From positions 3,587,418 through 3,651,417 of the forward strand of contig NZ_CP009687.1 of NCBI RefSeq assembly GCF_001042715.1: a stretch of 64,000 nucleotides of DNA, read 5' to 3'. The notes beneath the pieces were generated by a model. It was given only the letters and a program-made list of their open reading frames with translations, made no database searches and was not told the origin of the DNA. This document shows, piece by piece, positions 8,432-16,108 of the stretch. The DNA is from Clostridium aceticum (GTDB lineage: Bacteria > Bacillota > Clostridia > Peptostreptococcales > Natronincolaceae). Position 1 is the first letter of the stretch. Each line of letters starts with the position of its first letter. Made by a program: the position numbers and the translations under genes.

Positions 8432-9802
8432 TTATGTCAGCATAAAGATCATTTTGAACATCATCTCTTCATAACTTTGTAACTTAGCAGCTATTACAGG
8501 CTCCAGTTTTGGATGAATGTCAGGATGTTCTTTTTTGTAGATTTCCCAGGTTTTATAATACTTTGACTTAAATTTCTCTTCTTCAACTTCAAGGGGTTCA
8601 TTCTTGTATTTGCTTTCTGAAGCCTTCGTTTCTCCAGGATAATCATACTTTCCATTTTCCGCCACATACTGAAGCACAGCCTTATAGTTTTCTACGTTTA
8701 CGCTATCTAAAGTAACAGGGCTTTTATCAAAGGTAAAATAATATTTCCCACCGGGTGCCAAAATGTCCAAAAGTTCTTTTGCTTTATCTATACACTGTTG
8801 TTTTGTGGCAGTCCGCAAGTAGGTTAAAGGATAAAAACCTGAAATAATATGTTTCTTACCTAGTTTTTCCTTTACCAGCTTTGGATCACCAAATTCAAAA
8901 TAAAACCTTGTATTTTCAGGAAGCTCGTAAAGATAATCTAGATATCTCATCCAATTATTCTCACAAAATATTAAACAGGGCTGACCTGCTTGGGCAAGCA
9001 GCTTCACCATTTTAGAAAATGTCGGCCAGTATAATTTTTCAAAATCACTGTCCCTTAAATAAGTACCCATATGTAAAGGTAAAAAAGTGTAGCCATACTT
9101 AGAAGGCACAGGAGGGATTCCTCTTTTGATCTGAGTGGGAAGTACAGCTTCACAGGCTTCTATTACTTTTTCGGGATTCCTCTTTACATCCATTGCAATG
9201 CCTTTGAAACCTCTTAAAAAATCTGTTAAAAAGTCAAAAGGAGTAGTTACTGACCCAATAGACTCTTTTGGCACTGTATAAAATCCATATTTTTCTATTA
9301 ACTTTGCATCTATTTTTTCATAGGTTTCCACATAATCAAAAAATCCTTTAAAGGCTTTTGCCATCACCAGCGACCGTGTTATGGGGTCTGTATCTAATTC
9401 AGGATACAGCCTTGGAAGCACTTTTTCCATAATGCAGTCGTATGGGTTTTTAATAAATTCATCATATTCAATTGCTTCCATACCACCTACACCAGGGTGC
9501 TGTATAAATCCACTTGAACCCATGACAAAAGCCTTGGAACCTAGTATTTGAAGATGAGCAGGGTATCTTGAAAACCCTACAGGATAATAGTCTGAGCTTG
9601 TGATCTGACAAGCTTCATCTAAAGCTTCTTCAACCCCCTCTAGTGTCCATTGGGTTTCAGCTAAGGGAAGGCCTGCGTATTGGATACAAAATTCAATGGG
9701 TAAACTGGTATGAATCGGCACTCGTTTCGGTATTTTCCCGTCAAATAAGTCTTGAAATAATTGTTTTCTTTCTTCTTGAAGTTTTTTTACATCTTGTTGC
9801 AT
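8432..9802 (-). CDS. URO-D superfamily (MtaA/CmuA-like) methyltransferase homologue 1
   Basis: 456 residues. The fold signature of the uroporphyrinogen decarboxylase superfamily is visible (PFDFLTDFLRGFKGIAMDVK, PLHMGTYLRDSDFEKLYWPTF, PCLIFCENNW, GKKHIISGFYPLT). At about 455 residues it is much longer than the MtaA/MtbA corrinoid:CoM methyltransferases (about 340); the extra part is a C-terminal extension from about residue 395 that contains SKYYKTWEIYKKEHP. Where MtaA-type enzymes usually have a Gly-Cys zinc ligand near the C-terminus, this reads PGGKYYFTFDK. Very similar to homologue 2 and more distant from homologue 3. Likely role: one-carbon methyl transfer from an unknown methylated substrate. 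Not a heme-pathway enzyme, since three paralogues sit with transporters. Confidence 0.75.
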   Translation of the reverse strand: MQQDVKKLQEERKQLFQDLFDGKIPKRVPIHTSLPIEFCIQYAGLPLAETQWTLEGVEEALDEACQITSSDYYPVGFSRYPAHLQILGSKAFVMGSSGFIQHPGVGGMEAIEYDEFIKNPYDCIMEKVLPRLYPELDTDPITRSLVMAKAFKGFFDYVETYEKIDAKLIEKYGFYTVPKESIGSVTTPFDFLTDFLRGFKGIAMDVKRNPEKVIEACEAVLPTQIKRGIPPVPSKYGYTFLPLHMGTYLRDSDFEKLYWPTFSKMVKLLAQAGQPCLIFCENNWMRYLDYLYELPENTRFYFEFGDPKLVKEKLGKKHIISGFYPLTYLRTATKQQCIDKAKELLDILAPGGKYYFTFDKSPVTLDSVNVENYKAVLQYVAENGKYDYPGETKASESKYKNEPLEVEEEKFKSKYYKTWEIYKKEHPDIHPKLEPVIAAKLQSYEEMMFKMIFMLT

Positions 9803-9953
9803 GGTCTAACCGCTCCTTTGTGAGATGGATTGATTAAATTATGTCTTATTTTATTCTTTTTAGCCCTATTTATTTCGCTATCTTCATTCTATCACAATAA
9901 AACATTATTATTATCACCATAATGAAATTTTTCTGAAAATAATGGTGAAATTC

Positions 9954-9985
9954 AAGCCCCGCTAACAAATCCGTTAACGGGGCTT
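9954..9985. terminator. GC-rich hairpin between methyltransferase 1 and MFS gene
   Basis: Stem AAGCCCCGCTAAC / GTTAACGGGGCTT with a 6-base loop. The T-rich tail (TTCTTATC) is on the + side, whereas the genes run on -, so it may act as a processing or partial termination signal within the cluster. A second weaker dyad (ATCACCAT / ATGGTGA) lies at about 9914-9949. Confidence 0.55.
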
Positions 9986-10015
9986 TTCTTATCTATCTTT
10001 TGTTAGCCGAATTGC

Positions 10016-11206
10016 TTAGTTTGGGGAAGTTTCCACAGTTTTAGGTTTGGTGAATGCTATGACTAAAATAGAAATCACACAACTACTTAATATAATTCCT
10101 GCAGCTACTACCCAGGCGGCCTTTGGTCCTGTTAAACCAAAAATGCCAGTAAGAAAAGCTAATATAGGAGGTGAAGCAAATTGTCCTAAACCTTGCAGCG
10201 CCACATACAGGGAAAGGGCTACAGTAGATGCGGTTTTATGAGCACTCCTTACAATAGCAAGAACCAAAGTAGGATTATAGGTGCCAAACCCTAGGCCAAA
10301 AACAATGCTTCCTACAATAAACATTAAAAAAGTGTTTGCATTCAGTAGGATCAAGAAGGCAAAACCAATTAATCCAACAGCCAGTGATATGGTAAATCTT
10401 TTAAAGATGGCAGCTACTTTACCATAGATTAATCCTGCTACAAATGCTGCAGCAGTAAATACTGTAAGTACAGTACCCGCTTGAGCCGCATTACCTATCT
10501 CTCCTGAAGTCATTACTAATGCTACATTTGTCATAAAGGAGAACTGTAGTATATTAAAAAACGCATTGAAGATAGAAAATAAGTAGGTTTTGCGACTTAG
10601 TCTATTTTTAGGTATCTCCTCATCTGTTGTTGCGTTTTGTTTTTTATCATAATTCGGCAACTTAAAATGAATGAGTATAAATATAGGTATTACTAAAAGG
10701 AATCCTAAAAAAGCGTATCTCCAGTACATTGAAGCTAAGATACCACCAACCATCTGGAAAACTACCCCAGCCATAGCTCCTACCGCACTTCTATAACCCA
10801 TTAATGTATCTCTTTCCTGCCCTTTAAATAAATCCGCTACGACAGAGGAAGCCATTGGAAATGATAGGCCAAAGCCTGCACCAAAAACAGCCCTCGTAAT
10901 TAAGATAAAGGTCATGCCGCCTACAAAAGCAGGTAATATTCCACCCACAAAGGTTAGTGTCATAGCTAGATATAAAATTTTCTTTGGACGCATAAAACGC
11001 TCCAGCTGCCCACAGAGTAAGGAGAAAACCACCATCATTAAAGAGGGTAAAGAAGCAATTTGTTTAATTACCTCAGGACTTACATCTGGAAATGCTTTGG
11101 CTATTTCCCCAAGTGCTGGTGTAGTCATGCTTGTAGTATACATTAATAGTGCTATCGACAATACAGCTGCTTTAGTAAAAAAATCATGTTTCTTTTCTAC
11201 CATCAT
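10016..11206 (-). CDS. Major facilitator superfamily transporter
   Basis: 396 residues, twelve hydrophobic segments in two halves separated by a charged loop near residue 190 (PNYDKKQNATTDEEIPKNRL). MFS fingerprints include RAVFGAGFGLSFPMASSVVA and GYRSAVGAMAGVVFQMVGG. It lies 65 nt downstream of methyltransferase 2 on the same strand, so it probably imports or exports the compound handled by the cluster. The substrate cannot be read from sequence. Confidence 0.85.
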   Translation of the reverse strand: MMVEKKHDFFTKAAVLSIALLMYTTSMTTPALGEIAKAFPDVSPEVIKQIASLPSLMMVVFSLLCGQLERFMRPKKILYLAMTLTFVGGILPAFVGGMTFILITRAVFGAGFGLSFPMASSVVADLFKGQERDTLMGYRSAVGAMAGVVFQMVGGILASMYWRYAFLGFLLVIPIFILIHFKLPNYDKKQNATTDEEIPKNRLSRKTYLFSIFNAFFNILQFSFMTNVALVMTSGEIGNAAQAGTVLTVFTAAAFVAGLIYGKVAAIFKRFTISLAVGLIGFAFLILLNANTFLMFIVGSIVFGLGFGTYNPTLVLAIVRSAHKTASTVALSLYVALQGLGQFASPPILAFLTGIFGLTGPKAAWVVAAGIILSSCVISILVIAFTKPKTVETSPN

Positions 11207-11271
11207 ATTTTACCATCCTCTCTTTTATTAAATTTATAGTTGTCTATTTCATAGAACTTAAACTTCCTAGT

Positions 11272-12639
11272 TTAAAGTAACATCGCCATCATTCTAAACA
11301 TCATCTCTTCATAACTTTGTATCTTAGGCGCCATGACAGGTTCTAGCTTTGCATCCATTTCAGGATGTTTCTCCTTGTAAGCCTCCCAAGGGGTATAGTA
11401 TTTGGATTGAAAAACAGGAATATCTTTGCTTACAGGCTTAACTTCTATTTTCTTTTCAGATGCTGCTGCTTCCCCTGCATTATGATAGTTTGTATTTTCT
11501 GCTACATACTTAAGCACTGCTGCATAATTCTCTACATTAATACTATCTAAACTAACTGGGCTTTTATCAAAAGTAAAATAATATTTTCCTCCAGGTGCCA
11601 ATATATCAATTAATTCCTTAGCTTTATCAATACACTGCTGTTTTGTTGCTGTCTTTAGATACGTTAGAGGGTAAAAACCAGATATAATATGTTTTTTTCC
11701 TAACTTCTCTTTTACAAGTTTAGGATCGCCAAATTCGAAATAAAGTCTTGTGTTTTCAGGAAGCTCATATAAGTGATCTAAATATCTCATCCAATCATGC
11801 TCACAGAAAATTAAGCAAGGTTGACCTGCCTCTGCCAAAGCATGCACCATTTTATAGAAAGTAGGCCAATATAGATTTTCAAAATCCTTGGTTCTAAGAT
11901 ATGGCCCCATATGCAATGCAATAAAAGTATGACCAAATTTAGAAGGTGCAGGTGGTAGTCCCTTCTTAATTTGCAATGGAAGAGCTGCTTCACAGGCTTC
12001 TGCTACTTTTTCTGGACATCTTCTAACATCCATAGATATTTCTTTAAATCCCCTCATGAAATCTGCTATAAAATCAAAAGGTGTAGTTGCTCCAGAAAAA
12101 GATCCTCTTGGTAGGGTATGAAAACCATATTTTTCAATTAGTTTTTGATCTATCCTTCCATAGGCTTCTATATAGTCATAGAAAGCTTTGAAGGCTTTTG
12201 CAAATACCATTGATCTTGTTACAGGATCTGTATCTAATGCCGAGTATAATTTAGGTAATATTTTTTCCATAATACAGTTATATGGATTTTTTATAAAATC
12301 ATCGTAGTCACTAACAGTCATTCCTTCTATTTCAGGATGCTGTATGAAGCCATTGGAACCCATGACAAGACCCTTTGAACCAAGAATTTGAAGATGTGTT
12401 GGGTATCTTGTAAAAGTTCCGGGATAGCAGTCTGCACTTGTCATTTCACATGCTTTGTCTAGTGCTAACTCTATATTTTCTAATGTCCATTGGGTTTCAG
12501 CTAAAGGAAGTCCCGCGTATTGAATACAAAACTCAATCGGTAAATTTGTCATAATAGGTACTCTCTTTGGGATTCTTCCCTCAAATAGATCTTCAAATAA
12601 AGCTTTTCTTTCCATCTGCAATTTTTTGGCATTTAACAT
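11272..12639 (-). CDS. URO-D superfamily (MtaA/CmuA-like) methyltransferase homologue 2
   Basis: 455 residues, collinear with homologue 1 over the full length, including LPIEFCIQYAGLPLAETQWT, PCLIFCEHDWMRYL, the PGGKYYFTFDK segment and the C-terminal SKYYTPWEAYKEKHPEMDA extension. AAAGGGGGCGATTG precedes the ATG. The high similarity to homologue 1 points to a fairly recent duplication with an MFS gene between them. Function inferred as a methyltransferase acting on a methylated small molecule or corrinoid; the direction of transfer is unknown. Confidence 0.75.
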   Translation of the reverse strand: MLNAKKLQMERKALFEDLFEGRIPKRVPIMTNLPIEFCIQYAGLPLAETQWTLENIELALDKACEMTSADCYPGTFTRYPTHLQILGSKGLVMGSNGFIQHPEIEGMTVSDYDDFIKNPYNCIMEKILPKLYSALDTDPVTRSMVFAKAFKAFYDYIEAYGRIDQKLIEKYGFHTLPRGSFSGATTPFDFIADFMRGFKEISMDVRRCPEKVAEACEAALPLQIKKGLPPAPSKFGHTFIALHMGPYLRTKDFENLYWPTFYKMVHALAEAGQPCLIFCEHDWMRYLDHLYELPENTRLYFEFGDPKLVKEKLGKKHIISGFYPLTYLKTATKQQCIDKAKELIDILAPGGKYYFTFDKSPVSLDSINVENYAAVLKYVAENTNYHNAGEAAASEKKIEVKPVSKDIPVFQSKYYTPWEAYKEKHPEMDAKLEPVMAPKIQSYEEMMFRMMAMLL

Positions 12640-12698
12640 AACAATCGCCCCCTTTTTATATTTTAACTTTAATGAAAAACTTTTTTATCTGAAAATTT

Positions 12699-14141
12699 TT
12701 AAGATTTAACTGTAGCATCTTCCAACTCTTCCTTGTTATAAAGAATTTCTGGATGAATAGATCTTTTGTCAAAAATATTACATAACACCATCGTTATTAA
12801 GCATGCTGGAAGTGCTAAATATATAATTTGGCTTACGATACGGAAAGAAGGCATCAAATTCCATATTAAGATGATCAAGATCCCCGTCAAAACCGTCCAA
12901 AAACATGTACTCTGCTTAATAAACTTAGGTACATAAAATATACCTACAACAATAAGTGCATAGGGTACAAATAAGGTAGCAAGTTGTAATAAAAATCCTA
13001 AAATACTGCTTATCTTTAAAGCCACTAGAAATCCTGTAATACCTGTAACTAATAGAAGTCCTTTTGAAACAACAACTTGTTTTATTTCCGACATTTGAGG
13101 GTTGATAAATTTAATAATTAAATCCTTTGTTATGATTGTAGTTAGCCCCATTAGAACCCCAGTTGCAGTAGAAACACTTGCTGCCCAAAGACCCGATAAA
13201 ACAAAACCTGCAATCCAAGGACCTAAACTGCTTACCACCATTGGAAGCGCCATTGCTCTACTTTCCAGACCAGGAAATTGTGATGCTGCCACTACACCGA
13301 GAAAGGCTGCTAAAAATCCTATAGGTGCCATCAAAATAGCTGCTGCAATCATCCCTTTTTTTGCACTTTTATAGTCCTTCGATGCTGCTGTCACTTGAAT
13401 ATGAGCTTGATTTGGTGGCGTATTTAGCATCATAACAATAAACCATCCAAGGATAACAGAGAACCCTATTCCCTCAGTAAAATGTAACCAGTGATCTCCT
13501 ACTGGCAGTGTCATTTTAATAGCTTCTAAACCATTGTACTGGTTTAAACTTGCTATTACTCCTATGATCAACCCTATATAAATCACAAGCACATTAATTA
13601 AATTTGATATACTGGCTGCTAAATAGCCCCCTATCAAAGCTATTGCTAAGTATAATACTAAAGATATAAACATTCCTGTAGTAAAGGAAAATACAGTTGG
13701 TAAAAGTGACGTTAAAATTGCTCCTCCTGCAATAATTTGCAGGGAATTTATACCAAACATAAATATAATTTGAACAATCACACTGATTAGACCATCTCTT
13801 GCACCAAAAATTTTAAGAAATATTTGACTGACGGTGGTAATATTGGTTTTCATCACCTTGTGTAACATAAGAAGTGCAAAAGTTAATGCACCTGCAGAAC
13901 TAGAAGCAGTATACCAACCTGAAGCTAGACCCGCAGCATAGGCGTTCTCTGCCACACCTACGGTATTTCCTCCTCCTATACCTGCACCGGCCACCATCAC
14001 ACATACTAAATACCAAGGCAGACTTTTTCCTGCGAAAAAATAGTTTTTGGAATCCTTCTTGCTCATTAATCTCCTAGAATAAGTAGATATTAGAATTAGA
14101 GCTATCATATATCCAATTACTATAAGTAAAGGTATATTCAT
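12699..14141 (-). CDS. Sodium:solute symporter family (SSS) permease
   Basis: About 480 residues with 13 or so membrane segments. Family features: FAGKSLPWYLVCVMVAGAGI near residue 35 and SGLWAASVSTATGVLMGLTT around 320. I set the start at the ATG giving MNIPLLIVIGYM because GGGGGGACC precedes it; an in-frame start 51 nt upstream has no binding site. It would couple Na+ influx to uptake of an organic solute. Placed between two methyltransferase homologues, so it likely supplies their methylated substrate; betaine-like or carboxylate compounds are possible but unproven. Confidence 0.85.
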   Translation of the reverse strand: MNIPLLIVIGYMIALILISTYSRRLMSKKDSKNYFFAGKSLPWYLVCVMVAGAGIGGGNTVGVAENAYAAGLASGWYTASSSAGALTFALLMLHKVMKTNITTVSQIFLKIFGARDGLISVIVQIIFMFGINSLQIIAGGAILTSLLPTVFSFTTGMFISLVLYLAIALIGGYLAASISNLINVLVIYIGLIIGVIASLNQYNGLEAIKMTLPVGDHWLHFTEGIGFSVILGWFIVMMLNTPPNQAHIQVTAASKDYKSAKKGMIAAAILMAPIGFLAAFLGVVAASQFPGLESRAMALPMVVSSLGPWIAGFVLSGLWAASVSTATGVLMGLTTIITKDLIIKFINPQMSEIKQVVVSKGLLLVTGITGFLVALKISSILGFLLQLATLFVPYALIVVGIFYVPKFIKQSTCFWTVLTGILIILIWNLMPSFRIVSQIIYLALPACLITMVLCNIFDKRSIHPEILYNKEELEDATVKS

Positions 14142-14219
14142 GGGGTCCCCCCTATCTTTTATACTTGTAGTTTTCGTCCCCTTATAGATCACACTGTAAT
14201 CAGATTGTACTGAGTATAC

Positions 14220-14268
14220 TCCCGCCCTTTTACATTATTTTGTTATAGTAATGTTTCTATAGGCGGGA
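14220..14268. other. Intercistronic hairpin in methyltransferase cluster
   Basis: TCCCGCC / GGCGGGA arms enclose an inner ACATTA / TAATGT dyad. It lies in the 183-bp gap between homologue 3 and the symporter. There is no T-tract on the transcribed (-) side, so RNA processing or a protein site is more likely than termination. Confidence 0.5.
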
Positions 14269-14324
14269 TTATCTCATTTTTTTCCAAATTAAACCTAGTA
14301 GCAGCAAAGTATTCTTTTGAAGCT

Positions 14325-15689
14325 TTATAACAGTAAAAACATAAGGTATTGGAATAAAGTATCTTCAAATCCTTGTAGCTTTTCTGCCCCAAAATCTGAT
14401 ACACTTGGATTTTGTGCTTTGTACTGCTCCCATGTTCTGTAGTACTTGCTCTCTATTTTTCTTGAAGGAAGAGCTTTATAATCTTTTTTATTAAACTGCA
14501 TACCAGCTATTTCACTGGGATTGCTATATACACCATAGTCTCTAACACACTCTGTTACAGCACAGAAATTTTCCATGTTGATATCTCTAATGGAAAGCGG
14601 ATTTTTGTCTAAGGAGAAAATATATTTTCCACCAGGAGCTAGTATATCTATCATTTCCTTCGCTTTATCCACACACTGTTGCTTTGTATGGGTTTTTAAC
14701 ATTGTTAAAGGGTAAAGACCTGTTATAATATGTTTTTTTCCTAATTTTTCTTTGATCAACTTAGGATCGCCATATTCAAACATCATGATTGTATCTGTAG
14801 GTAATTCATATAAATAGTCAAGATATCTAGTCCAGTCGTCTTCACAGAAAATACGACAATGTATTCCCATTGAGGCATACTCATCTAATAACTTTTTAAA
14901 ACTAGGCCACCATAATTTAGCAAAATCCTTCTCCCTCATAAATGTAGGCATATGTAACGGTAAAAATACTGAGGCATAGTTTGATATGGTTTTCGGCATA
15001 CCTTTTTTAAGTACAATAGGATACAAAGCTTCACAAGCTTCTGCTACTTTTTCAGGCATTCTTCTCACGTCCATACTAACACCTTTAAAACCTCTCAACT
15101 GATCCGCTAGAAAATCAAAGGGGGCTTCTGTAAATCCTCCAGCAGTAACTGGTACACCCGTATAATAACCATATCTTTCTACCATCTTAGCTGTAATCAT
15201 CCCTGTTTCCATAAAGTCATTTCTATAACCTAGTAAACTTTTTGAAATACTTATTGCCGTATTGATAGGATCATTTAGATTTACTGCTTTGTATTGTCTT
15301 GGTATAACTTTTTCTAATAAACAATCATAAGGCTTTTCAATAAGATAATCATACTCTTCTGGTAACATACCCTCTACCTCAGGATGCTGGAAAAATCCAT
15401 TTGAACCCATAACAAAGGATTGAGATTCTAGTGTTTGATAAAATGAAGGATATCGGAGAGATCCTCCATTTGGACAGATATCAGAGTATAAGGTTTGGCA
15501 AAGCCGATCTACTGCTTCTTCGATTAGTGTAGGATGCCACTGGGCCTCTACTAAATCAATTCCTCCAAACTCAGCAATGGGTTCAAATGGCAAACTGATA
15601 TTTACAGGAACCCGTTTTGGGATTTTATTATCGTATACATCACGAAAAATACTTATTCTTTCTTGTTGTAGTGCCTTAACATCTGCCAT
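14325..15689 (-). CDS. URO-D superfamily (MtaA/CmuA-like) methyltransferase homologue 3
   Basis: 454 residues, same architecture as homologues 1 and 2 but clearly diverged: LPFEPIAEFGGIDLVEAQWH at the N-terminus, CRIFCEDDWTRYLDYLYELP in the core, PGGKYIFSLDK in place of the Gly-Cys zinc motif, and ESKYYRTWEQYKAQNP in the C-terminal extension. It is the promoter-proximal gene, with a sigma-54-type promoter about 205 nt upstream. Its start codon overlaps a 45-codon ORF that has the better ribosome binding site, suggesting translational coupling. Substrate unknown; divergence suggests a different substrate or partner from the other two. Confidence 0.75.
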   Translation of the reverse strand: MADVKALQQERISIFRDVYDNKIPKRVPVNISLPFEPIAEFGGIDLVEAQWHPTLIEEAVDRLCQTLYSDICPNGGSLRYPSFYQTLESQSFVMGSNGFFQHPEVEGMLPEEYDYLIEKPYDCLLEKVIPRQYKAVNLNDPINTAISISKSLLGYRNDFMETGMITAKMVERYGYYTGVPVTAGGFTEAPFDFLADQLRGFKGVSMDVRRMPEKVAEACEALYPIVLKKGMPKTISNYASVFLPLHMPTFMREKDFAKLWWPSFKKLLDEYASMGIHCRIFCEDDWTRYLDYLYELPTDTIMMFEYGDPKLIKEKLGKKHIITGLYPLTMLKTHTKQQCVDKAKEMIDILAPGGKYIFSLDKNPLSIRDINMENFCAVTECVRDYGVYSNPSEIAGMQFNKKDYKALPSRKIESKYYRTWEQYKAQNPSVSDFGAEKLQGFEDTLFQYLMFLLL

Positions 15690-15813
15690 ACTCTTTCACC
15701 CACCCTTTACATATTTTTACACCTTTCACTGCGTTGGCAGCCAAAGCCCCTACCATCACATTCTCTTCCTGAAATTCTGCTACTAATTGTGATAAATTTC
15801 TCAACTTAATCAT
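15676..15813 (-). CDS. Small 45-residue ORF overlapping methyltransferase 3 start
   Basis: ATG at 15813 is preceded by GGGAGGAAGTAGC, the strongest binding site in this transcript. The frame runs 45 codons and ends 14 nt inside the methyltransferase gene. The peptide begins MIKLRNLSQLVAEFQEENVM, which loosely resembles the first helix of small corrinoid proteins. It could be a remnant of a truncated corrinoid gene or a leader peptide coupling translation. No corrinoid-binding motif remains. Confidence 0.5.
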   Translation of the reverse strand: MIKLRNLSQLVAEFQEENVMVGALAANAVKGVKICKGWVKEYGRC

Positions 15814-15893
15814 GCTACTTCCTCCCTCTTTACATAGTTCATCAACTTATTTCTATCTTTTCTCTAATACTCTTTCTATAGCTTTATAACAAA

Positions 15894-15908
15894 GCAATAT
15901 CTATGCCA
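15894..15908 (-). promoter_or_regulatory. Sigma-54 (-24/-12) promoter of methyltransferase cluster
   Basis: On the - strand it reads TGGCATAGATATTGC, matching TGGCAC-N5-TTGC with the exact GG to GC spacing required. A sigma-54 activator gene lies immediately upstream, which supports function. A palindrome TTATAAATTTATAA at 15922-15935 lies just upstream and is a possible activator site, though closer than usual. Confidence 0.75.
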
Positions 15909-15995
15909 ATTTTTTATTTTGTTATAAATTTATAATTTTCATTGCAATTACCAAGTTTCCCCTCTTCCCTATATCATCTGCTATCTTCATAAAAC

Positions 15996-16030
15996 AAAAC
16001 AAGTTGAGACAAAATGCCTCAACTTGTTTT
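15996..16030 (-). terminator. Terminator of the sigma-54 activator gene
   Basis: Stem AAAACAAGTTGAG / CTCAACTTGTTTT with a 9-base loop; on the - strand the right arm runs into TTGTTTTGTTTTATG. It isolates the activator gene from the downstream methyltransferase operon. Confidence 0.75.
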
Positions 16031-16108
16031 GTGATTGAATACGTTTTCCTTATTTCTATCGAAGTGTAGCAAAATTACACATGTGTCGTAAAGCCACATT
16101 CGTAGTTG

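Noticed and set aside
8432-15689. Uroporphyrinogen decarboxylase for heme synthesis
   Set aside because: Three long paralogues with transporters and no hem genes nearby; length and C-terminal extension do not fit HemE.
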